Source of the DNA: Streptomyces sannanensis
GTDB lineage: Bacteria > Actinomycetota > Actinomycetes > Streptomycetales > Streptomycetaceae
DNA length: 64,000 nt
Reading direction: 5' to 3'
NCBI RefSeq assembly: GCF_039536205.1
Contig: NZ_BAAAYL010000001.1
Coordinates: 6,696,001 to 6,760,000 of the forward strand
Part shown: positions 1-9,267 of the stretch, piece by piece
How the letters are laid out: the number at the start of each line of letters is the position of its first letter
Position numbering within the stretch: position 1 is the first letter of the stretch
Translations under genes and position numbers: made by a program
Notes under the pieces: model-generated
What the model saw: the letters and a program-made list of their open reading frames with translations, nothing else
Databases searched by the model: none
Told to the model about the DNA's origin: nothing

Positions 1-467
1 CGCTCGATCACCAGTGTGCAGTTGTCGGGGTCCGCGGCGATGAGCCGCGGCACCCGCACCGGTGGACGGTGCCGGACGAAGGCGCGATAGGCGGCTATCT
101 CATGACGGAACCGCTCGACCCAGGCGGGGGAGTGGTCCAGTAAGCACTTGGCGACGGCGGTGCTGCGTCCGGTGGATCCGACGAGCAGCACGGAGCGGCC
201 GCTGCGCCGCAGAGCCTGCACCGGGTTGAACTCGGGACAGATCCGGTGGACCGATGCGATCGCCATGCGCAGCTGGGCGCCCTGGGGGCCGGACAGGTCG
301 ATTCTCCCGCTGAGCGGCTGGCCGGCGGCACCCGGCCGGAGCCGGGGCCGTCCGACGGCCGGCGCCGCGGCGGCAGCGTGGGCGGGGTCGAGATACGGCC
401 CGCCGCCCGCCGGGAACTGACGAAGCGGTCGCGGCTGGGCGGACACGGAGGATGATGCTGTGTACAT
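1..467 (-). CDS. Phosphotransferase (APH-like kinase fold), partial
   Basis: The gene runs off the left edge; only the N-terminal 155 codons are present. The start is taken as the ATG at 467 (MYTASSSV), which opens an uninterrupted frame. After a low-complexity leader of about 70 residues comes a kinase N-lobe: a beta hairpin SVLLVGSTGRSTAVAKCLL with a candidate ATP-binding lysine, then an alpha-C-like helix FRHEIAAYRAF, then VRVPRLIAADPDNCTLVIE. This resembles the N-lobe of the aminoglycoside phosphotransferase family. The catalytic HxD and DxD motifs lie outside the window, so substrate and activity cannot be judged. It is divergent from the TPR regulator at 698. Confidence 0.7.
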   Translation of the reverse strand, partial: MYTASSSVSAQPRPLRQFPAGGGPYLDPAHAAAAAPAVGRPRLRPGAAGQPLSGRIDLSGPQGAQLRMAIASVHRICPEFNPVQALRRSGRSVLLVGSTGRSTAVAKCLLDHSPAWVERFRHEIAAYRAFVRHRPPVRVPRLIAADPDNCTLVIE

Positions 468-608
468 GGGCGACAGAACCCTTCGTGCGCCGACGAGTTG
501 AGAGGCGCCGCCCGCTCCGGCTTCCGGCCGCACCCTGGGGAATGCGGAGGGCTGCCGGGGCGGGGCGGCGCGTTCCTACCTGACACCCGTCCGCGGGTGG
601 CACACCAT

Positions 609-638
609 CTGGCGCACCCTGGCGAACCCTGGCGAATA
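609..638. repeat. Three 10-bp-phased CTGGCG repeats
   Basis: CTGGCG occurs at 609, 619 and 629, with CTGGCGAAYM-type extensions in the last two. The spacing is one helical turn, in the divergent intergenic region about 60-90 bp upstream of the regulator start at 698. It could be a regulator-binding array; this is inference only. Confidence 0.35.
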
Positions 639-697
639 GTCCCGCCGCATCTGACACGGGGTTACTGTCAACTCAGCCGAGAACCTGGGGGCTTGAC

Positions 698-2191
698 GTG
701 AGCGGACAACCCAACACCCGCCTGGCGGACCTGTTCGGCCTGGCCGGCTGGTCCAAGGGGGAACTCGCGAGACTGGTGAACCGGCAGGCGGCGGCCATGG
801 GCCATCCGCAGCTGGCCACCGACACTTCGCGGGTCCGGCGCTGGATCGACATGGGCGAGACGCCCCGCGACCCCGTGCCCCGGGTGCTGGCTGCCCTGTT
901 CACCGAGCGACTCGGCCGTGTCGTGACCATCGAGGACCTCGGGTTCGACCGGAACGGGCGCGTGGGGAGACGGCGGAGCGTCGGGAACGTACAGAACCCC
1001 GACGGACTGCCGTGGGCGCCCGAACGGACGGCAGCGGTCCTCACCGAATTCACGGGAATGGACCTCATGCTCAACCGACGCGGCTTGGTGGGCGCGGGTG
1101 CTGCGCTCACCGCAGGCTCCGCACTCAGCAGCGCCATGTACGACTGGCTGCACACCGATCCCGCCCTTGCGGGAGACGCCCCCCGCATCGACGATCCCTT
1201 GTTCGCCGACCCAGCCGGTTTCGACCGCTACGAAGCCGCGCCCGTCGGGTCACAGGAGATCGAGGCCCTGGAACGTTCGGTCGAGGTGTTCCGTGCCTGG
1301 GACGCCTCCCGCGGCGGCGGTCTCCAGCGCAAGGCGGTCGTGGGACAGCTCAACGAGGTGGGCGGCATGCTCGCCTACCGCCACCCGGAGCACCTCCAGC
1401 GCAGACTCTGGGGCGTGGCGGCAAATCTCGCCGTCCTCGCCGGCTGGATGTCCCACGACATCGGCCTGGAACCGACTGCCCAGAAGTACTTCGTCATCGC
1501 CGCGCACGCGGCGCGGGAGGGCGGGGACCGCCCACGGGCCGGCGAGGCCCTGTCCCGGGCGGCCCGCCAGATGGTCCACCTCGGCCGCCCCGACGACGCC
1601 CTGGACCTGATGAAGCTCGCCAAGTCGGGCTCCGGCGCCGAGACCCTGCCGCGCACCCGCGCCATGCTGCACACCATCGAGGCATGGGCGCAGGCGTCCA
1701 TGGGCCGGGGGCAGGCGATGCGCCGTACCCTCGGCGAGGCCGAGGAACTCTTCGTCTCCGACAAGGGCGATGTACCGTCGCCCAGCTGGATGCAGATGTT
1801 CGACGAGGCGGACTTGCACGGCATGCAGGCCCTCGCCTACCGCACTCTCGCCGAACACGAGCCGACCGCAGCCGTCATTGCGCAGCGCCATGCCCGGCAG
1901 GCGCTGGAGCTGCGCGCCAACGGCCGCCAACGGTCCAAGATCTTCGACTATCTCTCCATGGCTTCGGCCTGCTTCATCGCCGACGACCCCGAGCAGGCCG
2001 ACCGTTACGCCCGGCTGGCCCTGGTGTCGATGGGGGAGACCTCCTCGCACCGCACCTGGGACCGGCTGCGCGAGATGTACCGGCTCACCGGTGAGTACGC
2101 CGGCTACGGAAAGATCGAGGACCTCCGTCGGGAGATCCAGCTCGCACTGCCGAACAGGCCGTCCAAGCCCGCCGGGAACGCTGACATCTGA
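698..2191 (+). CDS. NsdA/NsdB-like TPR regulatory protein
   Basis: A 497-residue cytoplasmic protein with a GTG start at 698. The N-terminal segment (about 1-60; LADLFGLAGWSKGELARLVN then RRWIDMGETPRDPVPRVL) looks like the DNA-binding-like head of the Streptomyces NsdA/NsdB family. About residues 170-490 form repeated helical pairs of the tetratricopeptide type (for example RAGEALSRAARQMVHLGRPD and ALAYRTLAEHEP). In S. coelicolor NsdA is known as a negative regulator of sporulation and antibiotic production; whether this paralogue does the same is inference. It is monocistronic, divergent from the phosphotransferase, and convergent with the SpoIIE phosphatase. Confidence 0.75.
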   Translation: MSGQPNTRLADLFGLAGWSKGELARLVNRQAAAMGHPQLATDTSRVRRWIDMGETPRDPVPRVLAALFTERLGRVVTIEDLGFDRNGRVGRRRSVGNVQNPDGLPWAPERTAAVLTEFTGMDLMLNRRGLVGAGAALTAGSALSSAMYDWLHTDPALAGDAPRIDDPLFADPAGFDRYEAAPVGSQEIEALERSVEVFRAWDASRGGGLQRKAVVGQLNEVGGMLAYRHPEHLQRRLWGVAANLAVLAGWMSHDIGLEPTAQKYFVIAAHAAREGGDRPRAGEALSRAARQMVHLGRPDDALDLMKLAKSGSGAETLPRTRAMLHTIEAWAQASMGRGQAMRRTLGEAEELFVSDKGDVPSPSWMQMFDEADLHGMQALAYRTLAEHEPTAAVIAQRHARQALELRANGRQRSKIFDYLSMASACFIADDPEQADRYARLALVSMGETSSHRTWDRLREMYRLTGEYAGYGKIEDLRREIQLALPNRPSKPAGNADI

Positions 2192-2271
2192 GCAGGGGGT
2201 GTACGTGAGTCACATACAACCCCTTCTTTTCCGCTGTCTGTTGTGGAAGCCACCTGTTGGGGTGGCGCCCG

Positions 2272-3708
2272 TCAGTCGCCGATTCGGGCGACCAGGACAC
2301 AGGTGTCGTCCTCCCGTTCGGCCTCGCCGAACTCCTCGACCATCTGACGCAGGCATTCCTGAGCGCTGCGGGCCCCTGCCAGCCGTGGCGCCACACCGAG
2401 CAGCCTGCTCTGCCCTCGTGTGTCGGAGGCGCCGCGCCGGGTGAGCCCGTCGGTGTGCAGCACCAGCAGGTCCCCGGGGAGCAGGCGTTCTTCCGCCTGC
2501 CCGTACACGGCACCGGAGGTGGCGCCGAGCAGCACGCCGTCCGGGGCCGTCAGCTCGCGTCCCGTCCCGCCGCGGAACAGCAGCGGGGCGGGATGGCCCG
2601 CCTGTGCCCAGGACAGGATGCCGGTCCGTGAGTCGAACCGGCAGCACACGGCGCTGCCGAGAGCGGGCTGCACCGATGTCTCCAGCAGATGATTGAGATG
2701 GCCCATCAGGTCTCCGGGCTCGACGCCGGCCACGGCCATGCCGCGCAAGGCTCCCAGCAGCATGGCCATGCCGGAGGTGGCGGTCACTCCATGGCCGGTC
2801 AGGTCTCCGACCGTCAGCAGGGACCGTCCGTCCGGCAGCTCCAGCGCGTCGTACCAGTCCCCTCCGATCAGCGTGCTGGTCGTAGAGGGCAGATAGTGCG
2901 CCGCGAGATCCAGGGAGGCCGGGCCCTGGTGGGAGAGCCGCAGCGGTCCCCGCCACGGTGGGAGCACGGCCTCCTGGAACTCGACCGCGACTCTGTGCTC
3001 GGTCTGTTCGATTCTGCGCTCACGCTGGAGGGAGACGCGGCTCTCCCGCACCACGCGCTGGCTTCTGCGCAGTTCGCTGACATCCCGCAATACCGCCCAC
3101 ATCGACGCGGTGCAGCCGTCGGAGTCGAGCACGGGCTCACCCATCATGTGCAGCGTGCGCACACATCCATCGGTCCGTACGATCCGGAACTCCCCGTCGA
3201 TGGGCCTTGCGTCGACCAGACAGTCCGTCACCATCGCGGTGAGCAGCGGCTGGTCCTCGGCGAACACCATGGAGGGCAACTCGTCCAGTGACATGGGACC
3301 GCTGTCGGGAGACCTGCCGAAGATCCGGAACAGCTCGTCCGACCAGCTCACCTCGTCGGTGAGAAGGTTCCATTCCGCGCTGCCGACCCGGCTGAGCAGG
3401 GAGCTCGGCGGGGGAGCGGAGAGGTCCTCCTCGTACGCCGCCGGCTCCGCTTCGTCGTCCGCCGGTGCGGCCGGCAGACCTTCCTTCAGCTGCCCTAAAT
3501 GAGCCCGGATGTCGTCGAGATGGTGCATCGCGAGGTCGCACAGCGCCCGCTGCCAGCGTCCCTCGGCGTCGTCTTCCAGAACGGCCTCCCGTCTGACCGC
3601 GTCCATGTCACCGCGCAGCCGACGGGTCTGCGTGATGAGCGCGTCCACCGAGCCCCGCTCGGGAGGCTGTGGGGCGGGACGGTCCGCGTCGTACAGATGG
3701 GACGGCAT
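2272..3708 (-). CDS. PAS-SpoIIE (PP2C-type) protein phosphatase
   Basis: A 478-residue cytoplasmic serine/threonine phosphatase of the SpoIIE/RsbU class. Order: N-terminal helical region (1-75), acidic linker, PAS domain (about 110-215; WNLLTDEVSWSDELFRIFGR), short coiled segment, then the PP2C domain from about 250. Metal-binding motifs are visible: GGDWYDA, GDLTGHG, AGHPAP and the terminal EDDTCVLVARI. Such enzymes dephosphorylate STAS anti-anti-sigma factors; the STAS/HATPase/sigma cassette at 13.7-15.4 kb is a plausible but unproven target. No transmembrane segment is seen, so the PAS domain likely senses an intracellular signal. Confidence 0.9.
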   Translation of the reverse strand: MPSHLYDADRPAPQPPERGSVDALITQTRRLRGDMDAVRREAVLEDDAEGRWQRALCDLAMHHLDDIRAHLGQLKEGLPAAPADDEAEPAAYEEDLSAPPPSSLLSRVGSAEWNLLTDEVSWSDELFRIFGRSPDSGPMSLDELPSMVFAEDQPLLTAMVTDCLVDARPIDGEFRIVRTDGCVRTLHMMGEPVLDSDGCTASMWAVLRDVSELRRSQRVVRESRVSLQRERRIEQTEHRVAVEFQEAVLPPWRGPLRLSHQGPASLDLAAHYLPSTTSTLIGGDWYDALELPDGRSLLTVGDLTGHGVTATSGMAMLLGALRGMAVAGVEPGDLMGHLNHLLETSVQPALGSAVCCRFDSRTGILSWAQAGHPAPLLFRGGTGRELTAPDGVLLGATSGAVYGQAEERLLPGDLLVLHTDGLTRRGASDTRGQSRLLGVAPRLAGARSAQECLRQMVEEFGEAEREDDTCVLVARIGD

Positions 3709-3929
3709 GTCGTACTCCGATGCAGGCGCGGCAGGCCAGGTCTGGATGGTGGACCGGGTACGACTGTTGCATAGGCGGAGAGGGCCTGTAAGGGATTCGG
3801 CAACACTCGATACGGTGGTGCTTCCGGCATATGCCGCAGGCCGCCCGAGTGACCATCATCTTCTTGATCCTGCAGCTCGGTTGAGGAAGGCTTATTGCCA
3901 CGGGACCACCGAACGGGGAGGCAAGGAAG

Positions 3930-4337
3930 ATGGAATCCGGCAACAGACGGGACAGCCGGCTCGACTGGCTGCTCGACGACCTCGCGAAGCGGGTCGCCGA
4001 CGTACGGCACGCCATCGTGCTGTCCAGCGACGGGCTCGTGACCAGTGCGAGCGAAGGTCTGGGGCGCGAGGACGCCGAGCATCTGGCCGCTGTCTCCAGC
4101 GGACTGCACAGCCTGGCGAAGGGATCGGGCCAGTACTTCCAGGCGGGCAAGGTACGGCAGACCATGATCGAGTTCGATGACGGAGTCCTCTTCGTCACCG
4201 CGGCCGGCGACAGCAGCTGCCTGTGCGTCCTGAGCACCGCGGGTGCGGACATCGGCCAGATCGCGTACGAGATGACACTCCTGGTGAACCGAGTGGGAGA
4301 GCACCTCGGCGTCTCCGCACGGCAGCGGGAGCTGTGA
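3930..4337 (+). CDS. Roadblock/LC7 domain protein (CvnB-like)
   Basis: A 135-residue protein preceded by a GGGGAGGCAAGGAAG ribosome-binding region just before the ATG. The fold pattern is roadblock/LC7: LDWLLDDLAKRV helix, AIVLSSDGLVTSAS hairpin, LAAVSSGLHSLAKG helix, then FDDGVLFVTAAGDSSCLCVL. These proteins occur as the second gene of Streptomyces conservons (cvnA-cvnB-cvnC-cvnD, with a kinase-like protein and a small GTPase). Here no kinase, DUF742 or GTPase gene flanks it, so it is an orphan. A role as adaptor for a GTPase encoded elsewhere is inference. Confidence 0.85.
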   Translation: MESGNRRDSRLDWLLDDLAKRVADVRHAIVLSSDGLVTSASEGLGREDAEHLAAVSSGLHSLAKGSGQYFQAGKVRQTMIEFDDGVLFVTAAGDSSCLCVLSTAGADIGQIAYEMTLLVNRVGEHLGVSARQREL

Positions 4338-4444
4338 CCTGCGCGTCCCGCCCGGCCGTGGAGTTTTCCACAGGCCCGGGCGGGACGGGGCACACCGGGC
4401 TACGGTCGTCACCGAGAGTATTCAACACTCACGGGGGAGGGCTC

Positions 4445-5323
4445 ATGTCCGTCACCGAAACATCACGCACCGTCGCCAGGTCGCTGCCGGCCGCCCGAGG
4501 CGCGCAGGAACTCGGGCTCAGGCGCGGTGAGTTCGATCTCGCAGTGCAGCTGGGGCACATCCGCACCACGGCCGACGAGGCCGGAGGCAGACAGCGTGTC
4601 CCGCGCGAGGAGATCGACAGACTCCGCGCCGCGGACGGATTCCCGGAGTCCCTGCGCGAGCGACTCCGGGTGGTCGGTACGGCCGAGGGCGCCGCACTGA
4701 TCGGCGTCAGCCGGAACCGCTTCACCACCCTGGCGCGTACCGGCCACCTCACGCCGGTCAGGTGCTGCCTCAACAGGTACCGGGCGGTCGTCTGGCTCTA
4801 TCTCGCCGAGGAACTGCAGATGTTCGCGGATGAACACCCCGAGTTGCTCACCGGCAGGCTGCCGGGCCGGGTACGGGAGGATCTGGAGTCGGGGACGGAC
4901 CGTCGTCCGCGCAACTGGCGCGGACGATGCATCGGCCTCCTGCTGCGCCGGACGGACGACCCCTGGCAGCGGGCCGCCGTGATGGCCTGTGTGCTCGACC
5001 CGGTGCAGCTGGCCGAGGTCGTCGACGATCCGTACGAGCGGGCCCACCTGACCCGGCTCCGCCCGGATCTCTTGCCGGGCCGCAGGGATTCCGCGACGTC
5101 AGGGGAGAACGTGGACCGCCTGTCGCTCGCGGACGACCCGGACGAGATCCTCTGGTACCGCGTGAGCCTGGCGCTCGCCGTCGACGAAGCCCGCGCCGAC
5201 CGGCCCGCGCCGCGCCCCGACCGCCTCCGCACCCTGCCGCACGGGCGCGGGCGGGCGCGGCGCAGAAGCCTGCTGACCCGGCTGCGCCGGGGCGTGCGCC
5301 GACGCGGGGCGGCCGGACCGTAG
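4445..5323 (+). CDS. DUF6397-type protein with two HTH-like segments
   Basis: A 292-residue cytoplasmic protein starting at the ATG at 4445, 4 nt after a GGGGGAGGG site; the longer upstream frame lacks such a site and overlaps the roadblock gene. The N-terminal half contains two helix-turn-helix-like stretches (RRGEFDLAVQLGHIRTT with VPREEIDRL, and GTAEGAALIGVSRNRFTTLA). The C-terminal tail (about 245-292) is strongly arginine-rich. It matches the Streptomyces DUF6397 pattern as I recall it. No function is established. It ends one base before the convergent S4 gene, leaving no room for a separate terminator. Confidence 0.65.
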   Translation: MSVTETSRTVARSLPAARGAQELGLRRGEFDLAVQLGHIRTTADEAGGRQRVPREEIDRLRAADGFPESLRERLRVVGTAEGAALIGVSRNRFTTLARTGHLTPVRCCLNRYRAVVWLYLAEELQMFADEHPELLTGRLPGRVREDLESGTDRRPRNWRGRCIGLLLRRTDDPWQRAAVMACVLDPVQLAEVVDDPYERAHLTRLRPDLLPGRRDSATSGENVDRLSLADDPDEILWYRVSLALAVDEARADRPAPRPDRLRTLPHGRGRARRRSLLTRLRRGVRRRGAAGP

Positions 5324-5698
5324 TCACCGGCCGCGCAGCCGCTCCAGGTCGCGCCGCTCGCGCTTGGTCGGACGCCCCGCGCCACGGTCACGCACGCCGG
5401 CCACGGCGACCTCCTCCCGCGGCGGTGGCGGCGGACTGTTGTCGACCAGGCACTCGGCGGCGACGGATGCCCCGACACGCTTGCGTATCACGCGTGACAC
5501 GACGACGATGCGCTCGCGGCCCAGGTGATGGAGCCGTACCTCGTCGCCTGCCCGCACCGTGTGCGCGGGCTTCACACGCTCACCGTTGACGCGTACGTGC
5601 CCGGCCCGGCAGGCGGTGCCGGCCAGCGAGCGTGTCTTCACGAGCCGGACGGCCCACAGCCAGCTGTCGACGCGGACGGTTTCTTCCTGGGAAGCCAT
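5324..5698 (-). CDS. S4-domain RNA-binding protein (Hsp15/HslR-like)
   Basis: 124 residues. An S4 RNA-binding domain fills the N terminus: VRVDSWLWAVRLVKTRSLAG, then ACRAGHVRVNGERVKPAHTV and GDEVRLHH. The C terminus is basic (GRPTKRERRDLERLRGR), as in the Hsp15 family, which binds free 50S subunits carrying nascent chains and helps recycle stalled ribosomes. The length fits the family. The stop codon abuts that of the convergent DUF6397 gene. Confidence 0.88.
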   Translation of the reverse strand: MASQEETVRVDSWLWAVRLVKTRSLAGTACRAGHVRVNGERVKPAHTVRAGDEVRLHHLGRERIVVVSRVIRKRVGASVAAECLVDNSPPPPPREEVAVAGVRDRGAGRPTKRERRDLERLRGR

Positions 5699-5789
5699 GC
5701 CACGACTCTACGACGACCGATCGCGATGACCGAAGTGTCAGTGGCGGAGCCACCCACACGCCCGGTGAGAGGGCCGGCGGTCTCCGTTG

Positions 5790-6197
5790 TCAGCCAAGAA
5801 GCGCGTACACCGCGGACGCGTGCGCGGCCACCTCGTCGGCCCCCTCCACCGTCATGGTGACGTCGGCGAAGGCCATGCGCTTGCCGAGCTTGGTGATCCT
5901 GGCGTCGACCAGCACATCGGCGCCCACGACGGCCCGCTGGAACGTGGTCGACTGCTGCACCGTCGTCATCGGCCCGTAGGCGCCGCGCGCGGAGGCCACC
6001 GCGATCACGGTCGCGGTGTCCGCGGCCGCCATAAGGGCCTGCCCGGACAGGCCGCCCCCGTCCCGCGCCAGCCGCTCCGACCACGGCAGCCGCAGCACCG
6101 CGTGTCGTTCGCCGGTCTCCACCACGGACAGGCCGAGTTCGAGCACCCAGGGTGCGAAGTTGTCGGCAAGGACTTTGTCGGCTTCAGCGAGGGCCAT
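5790..6197 (-). CDS. Hotdog-fold thioesterase (PaaI/YiiD-like)
   Basis: 135 residues from the ATG at 6197 (MALAEADKVLADNF); an upstream in-frame ATG at 6335 would overlap the neighbouring gene and adds no family-like sequence. The hotdog pattern is clear: GERHAVLRLPW, then GGGLSGQALMAAADTATVIAVASA (central helix), VQQSTTFQRAVVGADVLVDARI and KLGKRMAFADVTMT. Enzymes of this class hydrolyse acyl-CoA thioesters in the cytoplasm. It probably follows the small gene at 6229-6471, 31 bp upstream, in one transcript. Confidence 0.85.
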   Translation of the reverse strand: MALAEADKVLADNFAPWVLELGLSVVETGERHAVLRLPWSERLARDGGGLSGQALMAAADTATVIAVASARGAYGPMTTVQQSTTFQRAVVGADVLVDARITKLGKRMAFADVTMTVEGADEVAAHASAVYALLG

Positions 6198-6228
6198 GGT
6201 CACCCGCCCAGTGTGAGGCCGCGGCACG

Positions 6229-6471
6229 TCATATGTCCATGTCCTGCTGGACTTCGGGACGAAGGCGGGCGACAAGCCGGAAGTATCCCGCCTCGTTGCC
6301 CGCCAGTCCGGCTGCCTGAAGCGCCTCGTCCGCATCGGCCATGGGTGCGGCGAGCAGCGGCACCATCGCCGGGGCGTTCCCCGGGCCCTGGGTGAGCACT
6401 GCCCGTGCCGTCTCCAACAGCCGTACGTACGCCTGCGCCGCGGCGCGTTCGCGGTCGGTCATGCCGGTCAT
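6229..6471 (-). CDS. Small hypothetical protein
   Basis: 80 residues from the ATG at 6471 (MTGMTDRERAAAQAYVR). It is predicted helical, alanine/leucine-rich, soluble, and ends EVQQDMDI. No domain is recognised. It lies directly upstream of the thioesterase on the same strand. An alternative start at 6540 adds 23 residues without homology-like features. Confidence 0.5.
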   Translation of the reverse strand: MTGMTDRERAAAQAYVRLLETARAVLTQGPGNAPAMVPLLAAPMADADEALQAAGLAGNEAGYFRLVARLRPEVQQDMDI

Positions 6472-6589
6472 CTGGTCCTCTCCCGCCGAAGGTGTGGTGC
6501 GGTCCACCCTCTCGCACGGGTCTGACAACGGCCCGCCCACGCGGCGTCAGTCGAACGCGCGACCTGTGGTGTTCGGCCCTCGGCGCCGC

Positions 6590-7300
6590 ACGGGGCGATG
6601 TCCGGAGCCAAGCCTCGCCAACGCCGCGGACGCGATCGCCGCGATGGCCCGGGGCTTCGCAGCCCTCCCGCGCGCACTCAGCCCCGAGGAGCTGGGCTCG
6701 GGTGACCGGCCGGTGGTCGCGGCGACGATGGTGGGTGTGACCACGCCGGAGTGGACGCGGCGCGGGAACGGCTGACGGGACTCGGTTACCAGGTGCTGGT
6801 CTTTCATGTCACCGGAAAGGGAGGCCGGTCACTGGAGGCCCTGGCCGGAGCGCGCCATTTCGCAGGAGCGCTCGACCTGACGCTCAGCGAGCTGGCCGAC
6901 GACCTGGTGGGAGGCATCCTCTCGGCCGGTCCCAACCGGCTGAGTGCCGCCGGACGGGCGGAAGTTCCCCAGGTGGTGAGCCTGGGCGTGCTCGACATGG
7001 TGAAGCTGGGGCCGTTCGCATCCGTCCCCCCGAAGTTCGTCGGCTGCCGGCTCCATCAGTCCTTCTTTCGAGGGGATCACCGGCTTTAGCTACCGGACCG
7101 GCGGCGGTCTTCCTGCCGCTGCGCGGGCTGCCCACCCTGGGCGCCCCCGGGGACCCGTACCACGACCCGGCCACGGACGAGGCGCTCTTCGCGGCGCTGC
7201 GTGTGGCACTCGACGGCAGCCCGGTCGACCTGGTCGAAGTCGACACGCGCATCAACGTTCCGGCCTTCGCCCCGTGCAGCCGCCGACCGGCTGCACGGTC
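6590..7300 (+). pseudogene. Remnant of Tm-1-like ATP-binding (UPF0261) protein
   Basis: Three consecutive pieces of one family lie in three reading frames. About 6610-6760: ANAADAIAAMARGF and PVVAATMVGVTTP. About 6745-7085: YQVLVFHVTGKGGRSLEAL, LADDLVGGILSAGPNRLSA and VSLGVLDMVKLG. About 7098-7290: PAAVFLPLRGLPTLGAPGDP and DEALFAALRVALDG. These match the order of the C-terminal two thirds of UPF0261 proteins. The N-terminal part is missing, and the central segment ends at a stop at 7087-7089. At least two frameshifts separate the parts, so it cannot encode a working protein. Confidence 0.8.
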
Positions 7301-7303
7301 TGA

Positions 7304-8557
7304 TCACGGCGGGCCGCACACGAACCGCAGCGACCTGACCCGGTTGTCGAAGTTCGACGGGACGAGTACCGGTCCGCCCACGGCACGCAGATCCGGCGAC
7401 CGGGTCAGCAGCTCCCGGAACAGCGCCTTCATCTCCAGCCGGGCCAGATGCGCGCCCAGACAGAAGTGCGGGCCGCCCCCGCCGTATCCCAGATGCGGAT
7501 TGGGGCTGCGCGTGATGTCGAAGGCGTCGGGATCGGTGAACACGGCGGCGTCACGGTTGGCCGAGGCGAAGTACAACACGACCTTGTCGCCGGGCCGGAA
7601 GGTCCGGCCGCCCAGTTGGTACTCCGAGGCCACCGTGCGCCGGAACTGGATGATGGGAGTCGAATGCCGCACGATCTCGTCCACCGCTCCCTCCGCATGA
7701 AGGTCGAAGTCCGACAGCAGCAGGGCCCGTTGCCCGGGATGGTCGGTCAGTAGCGCGAGCCCGTGCGCCATCGCGTTACGGGTCGTCTCCACCCCGGCCA
7801 CCAACAGCAGCGAGAAGAACGCGCCGAGTTGCCGGCCCGTCAGCGCATGGCCGTCGATGTCGGCGTTCACCAGCGCCGAGATCAGGTCCCCGGCCGGGCG
7901 TCGGCGGCGCTCCCGTCCGGTCTCCGCCACCATCGCCTGCACCCGTGCCAGCGCACGCAGACCTCTGCCGGGCATGCGCAACCTCGGGAGCGCCCCGCGC
8001 GCGACACCCACGTTCTCGGACACACGGTTCACCTGGTCGAGAATCGGCGGACGTTGACGCTCCGGGATGCCCATCAGATTGCAGATGACCTCGAACGGCA
8101 CGCGCGAGGCGACGGCCGTCACGAAATCGTCCGGCCGCCGCCCGATCACCTCGTCGACGACGCGGGCGGCCACCCGGTGAATGTCCTGCTCCGCCTCCGC
8201 GAGCAGTCGTGGAGTGAAGGCACGGGAGACGATCCGACGCAGCCGGGCGTGCTCGGGCCCGTCCAGATTGACCATGGAGTCGCCGAACAAGGCCCTTACC
8301 CAGCGCGCCGGTTCGGGTGTGGTGACTCCCGGGGCACTGGTGAACACCCGGGGCGTACGGCTCGCCTCAACGACATCGGCGTGTCTGACGAGTGCGTAGA
8401 ACCCTCGTCCGGACCCCCACCGGCCGCGGGGACGCTCGGTGAAGTACGCCGGCGAGTCCAGACCGCGCAGCAGCGCGAAGGCCTTGTGCCTTTCCTCCGG
8501 CGGGAGTTGCCAGAACAGCGGGCCAGCAAGATCGACGGTACCCTGCCGCATCGTCAC
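7304..8557 (-). CDS. Cytochrome P450
   Basis: A 417-residue soluble bacterial P450. Visible landmarks: substrate-region RLRRIVSRAFTP, I-helix LLVAGVETTRNAMAHGLALL, K-helix ExxR (EIVRHSTP), and the haem loop GYGGGGPHFCLGAHLARLE with the cysteine thiolate ligand. FRRTVASEYQLGG and KVVLYFASANRDAAVF are also typical. It would oxidise a small molecule with electrons from a ferredoxin; no ferredoxin gene is adjacent. The pattern resembles steroid/terpene-type P450s, but the substrate cannot be deduced. Its end lies within a few bases of the convergent Tm-1-like remnant. Confidence 0.95.
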   Translation of the reverse strand: MTMRQGTVDLAGPLFWQLPPEERHKAFALLRGLDSPAYFTERPRGRWGSGRGFYALVRHADVVEASRTPRVFTSAPGVTTPEPARWVRALFGDSMVNLDGPEHARLRRIVSRAFTPRLLAEAEQDIHRVAARVVDEVIGRRPDDFVTAVASRVPFEVICNLMGIPERQRPPILDQVNRVSENVGVARGALPRLRMPGRGLRALARVQAMVAETGRERRRRPAGDLISALVNADIDGHALTGRQLGAFFSLLLVAGVETTRNAMAHGLALLTDHPGQRALLLSDFDLHAEGAVDEIVRHSTPIIQFRRTVASEYQLGGRTFRPGDKVVLYFASANRDAAVFTDPDAFDITRSPNPHLGYGGGGPHFCLGAHLARLEMKALFRELLTRSPDLRAVGGPVLVPSNFDNRVRSLRFVCGPP

Positions 8558-8682
8558 GCCTCCTTTTCCGTGCTGTCATCCTTGCGTCGGTGGCAGGAGC
8601 CGCCGGTGTCAGTCACCTGTGCGGGTGGGGAATTTCCTGCGGACGGCCGAATGGCCGTCATCCGGACGAAGGGGGAGAGACC

Positions 8683-9144
8683 TTGGAAGGGTTCGTTGTG
8701 GCGACCGGGGACGGCCCGCTGCCCACGGAGGACACCGCGGCACGTGCGGCCGAGGTCCGCGTGGCGTTCGAGGGACTGCTTCAGGTCCGCCGGATCACGA
8801 ACACCGCACCCCCCGATCCCGCCGCCACTCCCGCGGAATGGGAGCGCCGTCGCATGCCGCGGGCGGTCGCCCTGGCCCTGGAGTCGCACGGCATCCCGCC
8901 GTCCGCCGTCGACGCCGACGGACGGCGGACCGCGACCGGGTACCGCGTGGCGCCGTCGGACGAGCCGGGCTCGGTACGGGTGGAATGGCTGGGCCCTGCC
9001 GGCAGCGGCGCCGCAGCCGACGAAGAGGCCCGCCTGAGCGGGTGCGCCGAGGTCCTGGAACGGCTGGGCTGGGAGGCCCTGCTCTACCGCGGCCCGCGCC
9101 GCCGCCGCTTCCTGCTTGTTTCCGCGCTGCCCGCGGCGCGGTGA
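8683..9144 (+). CDS. Hypothetical protein, probable TTG start
   Basis: A 153-residue product if started at the TTG at 8683, which follows GGGGGAGAG with good spacing; a GTG at 8698 is the alternative. The sequence is soluble with a patterned core (PRAVALALESHGIPPSAVDA, GYRVAPSDEPGSVRVEWLG, CAEVLERLGWEALLYR). It ends just after an arginine run and RFLLVSALPAAR. I do not recognise the family. It is divergent from the P450 gene, with about 125 bp between starts. Confidence 0.65.
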   Translation: MEGFVVATGDGPLPTEDTAARAAEVRVAFEGLLQVRRITNTAPPDPAATPAEWERRRMPRAVALALESHGIPPSAVDADGRRTATGYRVAPSDEPGSVRVEWLGPAGSGAAADEEARLSGCAEVLERLGWEALLYRGPRRRRFLLVSALPAAR

Positions 9145-9267
9145 CCCGGCTCGTCACCGGAGCCCGCGTCCCGCCGTGCGCCCGCTCCTCAGGCAGCTCC
9201 GGCCCGCCAGGGCGCAGGCTGCAGCGGAACCGACGTCTCGTTACGCTGTACGGGGAAGGGAACGTCC

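Noticed and set aside
4360..4372. TTTTCCACAGG resembling a DnaA box
   Set aside because: A single imperfect site with no cluster; insufficient for an origin.
7763..9037. A 424-codon plus-strand frame opposite the P450
   Set aside because: Mirror frame of a gene with an intact haem motif; low-complexity product.
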